NCBI GenBank assembly: GCA_963931925.1
Contig: OZ007576.1
Coordinates: 12,133,582-12,197,581 of the forward strand
Direction: 5' to 3'
Length of the DNA stretch: 64,000 nt
Origin: Onchidella celtica
Taxonomy: Eukaryota > Mollusca > Gastropoda > Systellommatophora > Onchidiidae
In this document: positions 63,827-64,000 of the stretch, in pieces
Layout: every line of letters begins with the position of its first letter
Numbering within the stretch: position 1 is the first letter of the stretch
Notes under the pieces: model-generated
What the model saw: only the letters and a program-made list of their open reading frames with translations
What the model was told of the DNA's origin: nothing
The model's database searches: none
Translations under genes and position numbers: made by a program

Positions 63827-64000
63827 TGTTATTTTAGAATTTTGCTCGGATAGTGGCATTGGTCGGCCTGCTCTTCTCGATTTCCAACTGCCAAGGTATC
63901 TTTAACGTGGGCAACGTGCACACAGGCCCTCAGAGATTTTTGTCCTTATCGAGTAGACTAGGTGCTCGATCCTACCTGCCATATTATGATCAGGGACAGG
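63827..64000 (-). mobile_element. tRNA-headed SINE, copy 4, cut by the window edge
   Basis: gaattttgctcggatagtgg, ctcttctcgatttccaactg, ccaaggtatctttaacgtgg and ctaggtgctcgatcctacct match copies 2 and 3. The head lies beyond 64000; the triplicated tail at 63565-63762 belongs to it. Confidence 0.85.

Overview
The window reads as a non-coding, repeat-dense stretch of an invertebrate animal genome. It has no operons or bacterial gene order, it carries introns with GT/AG borders, its simple repeats and C/G homopolymer runs are abundant, and it holds several families of short interspersed and terminal-inverted-repeat (TIR) elements. The repeat mix (tRNA-headed SINEs, jockey/RTE/CR1-like LINE tails, many miniature elements) and the one gene suggest a lophotrochozoan, most likely a gastropod mollusc. 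That assignment is inference. Most long open frames here run over microsatellites or transposon remnants and were not accepted as genes.

The only well supported gene is a plus-strand UNC-93 homolog A-like membrane protein. Three coding exons (49129-49271, 50711-50876, 52090-53019) join in phase into 413 residues covering the N-terminus, transmembrane segments 1-6 and the start of TM7. The C-terminal exons were not found in the remaining 11 kb, so the gene should continue past the right edge. The intron-1 acceptor sits next to a LINE 3' tail, and a tandem pair of foldback elements begins about 14 bp after the exon-3 donor.

Layout: 1-4.3 kb is mostly featureless, with one (GA)n tract and one foldback element. 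Positions 4332-5555 are a solo LTR with a 5-bp target duplication. Then come a 46-bp CT-rich minisatellite (6.2-6.8 kb), a hAT-like element with a palindromic MITE inside it (8.76-9.3 kb), a perfect 12-copy 25-bp array (11.15-11.45 kb) beside a SINE that carries a nested insertion, LINE remnants (12.9-13.7 kb), a foldback at 14.3 kb and a 69-bp pyrimidine-rich minisatellite (15.3-16.55 kb). Positions 16.9-21.6 kb hold nothing I recognise. A second solo LTR (21598-22772) abuts a LINE C-terminal fragment. A (GATA/GATG)n block spans 27.1-27.7 kb. A 4.1-kb satellite (31563-35649) has about 56 copies of a 73-bp unit, each with a full palindromic CRE, TGACGTCA. Positions 36-46 kb hold miniature-element families, a pogo/Tigger-like element enclosing a coding-like ORF, and a TIR element with a THAP-domain remnant. 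The gene occupies 49-53 kb. The right end (54-64 kb) is a field of related MITEs, one interrupted by a mariner-like deletion derivative, plus two or more SINE copies, the last cut by the window edge.

The most interesting items are the CRE-bearing satellite, the ORF inside the pogo-like element, the THAP remnant, and the nested insertions whose empty sites can be read from paralogs in the same window.
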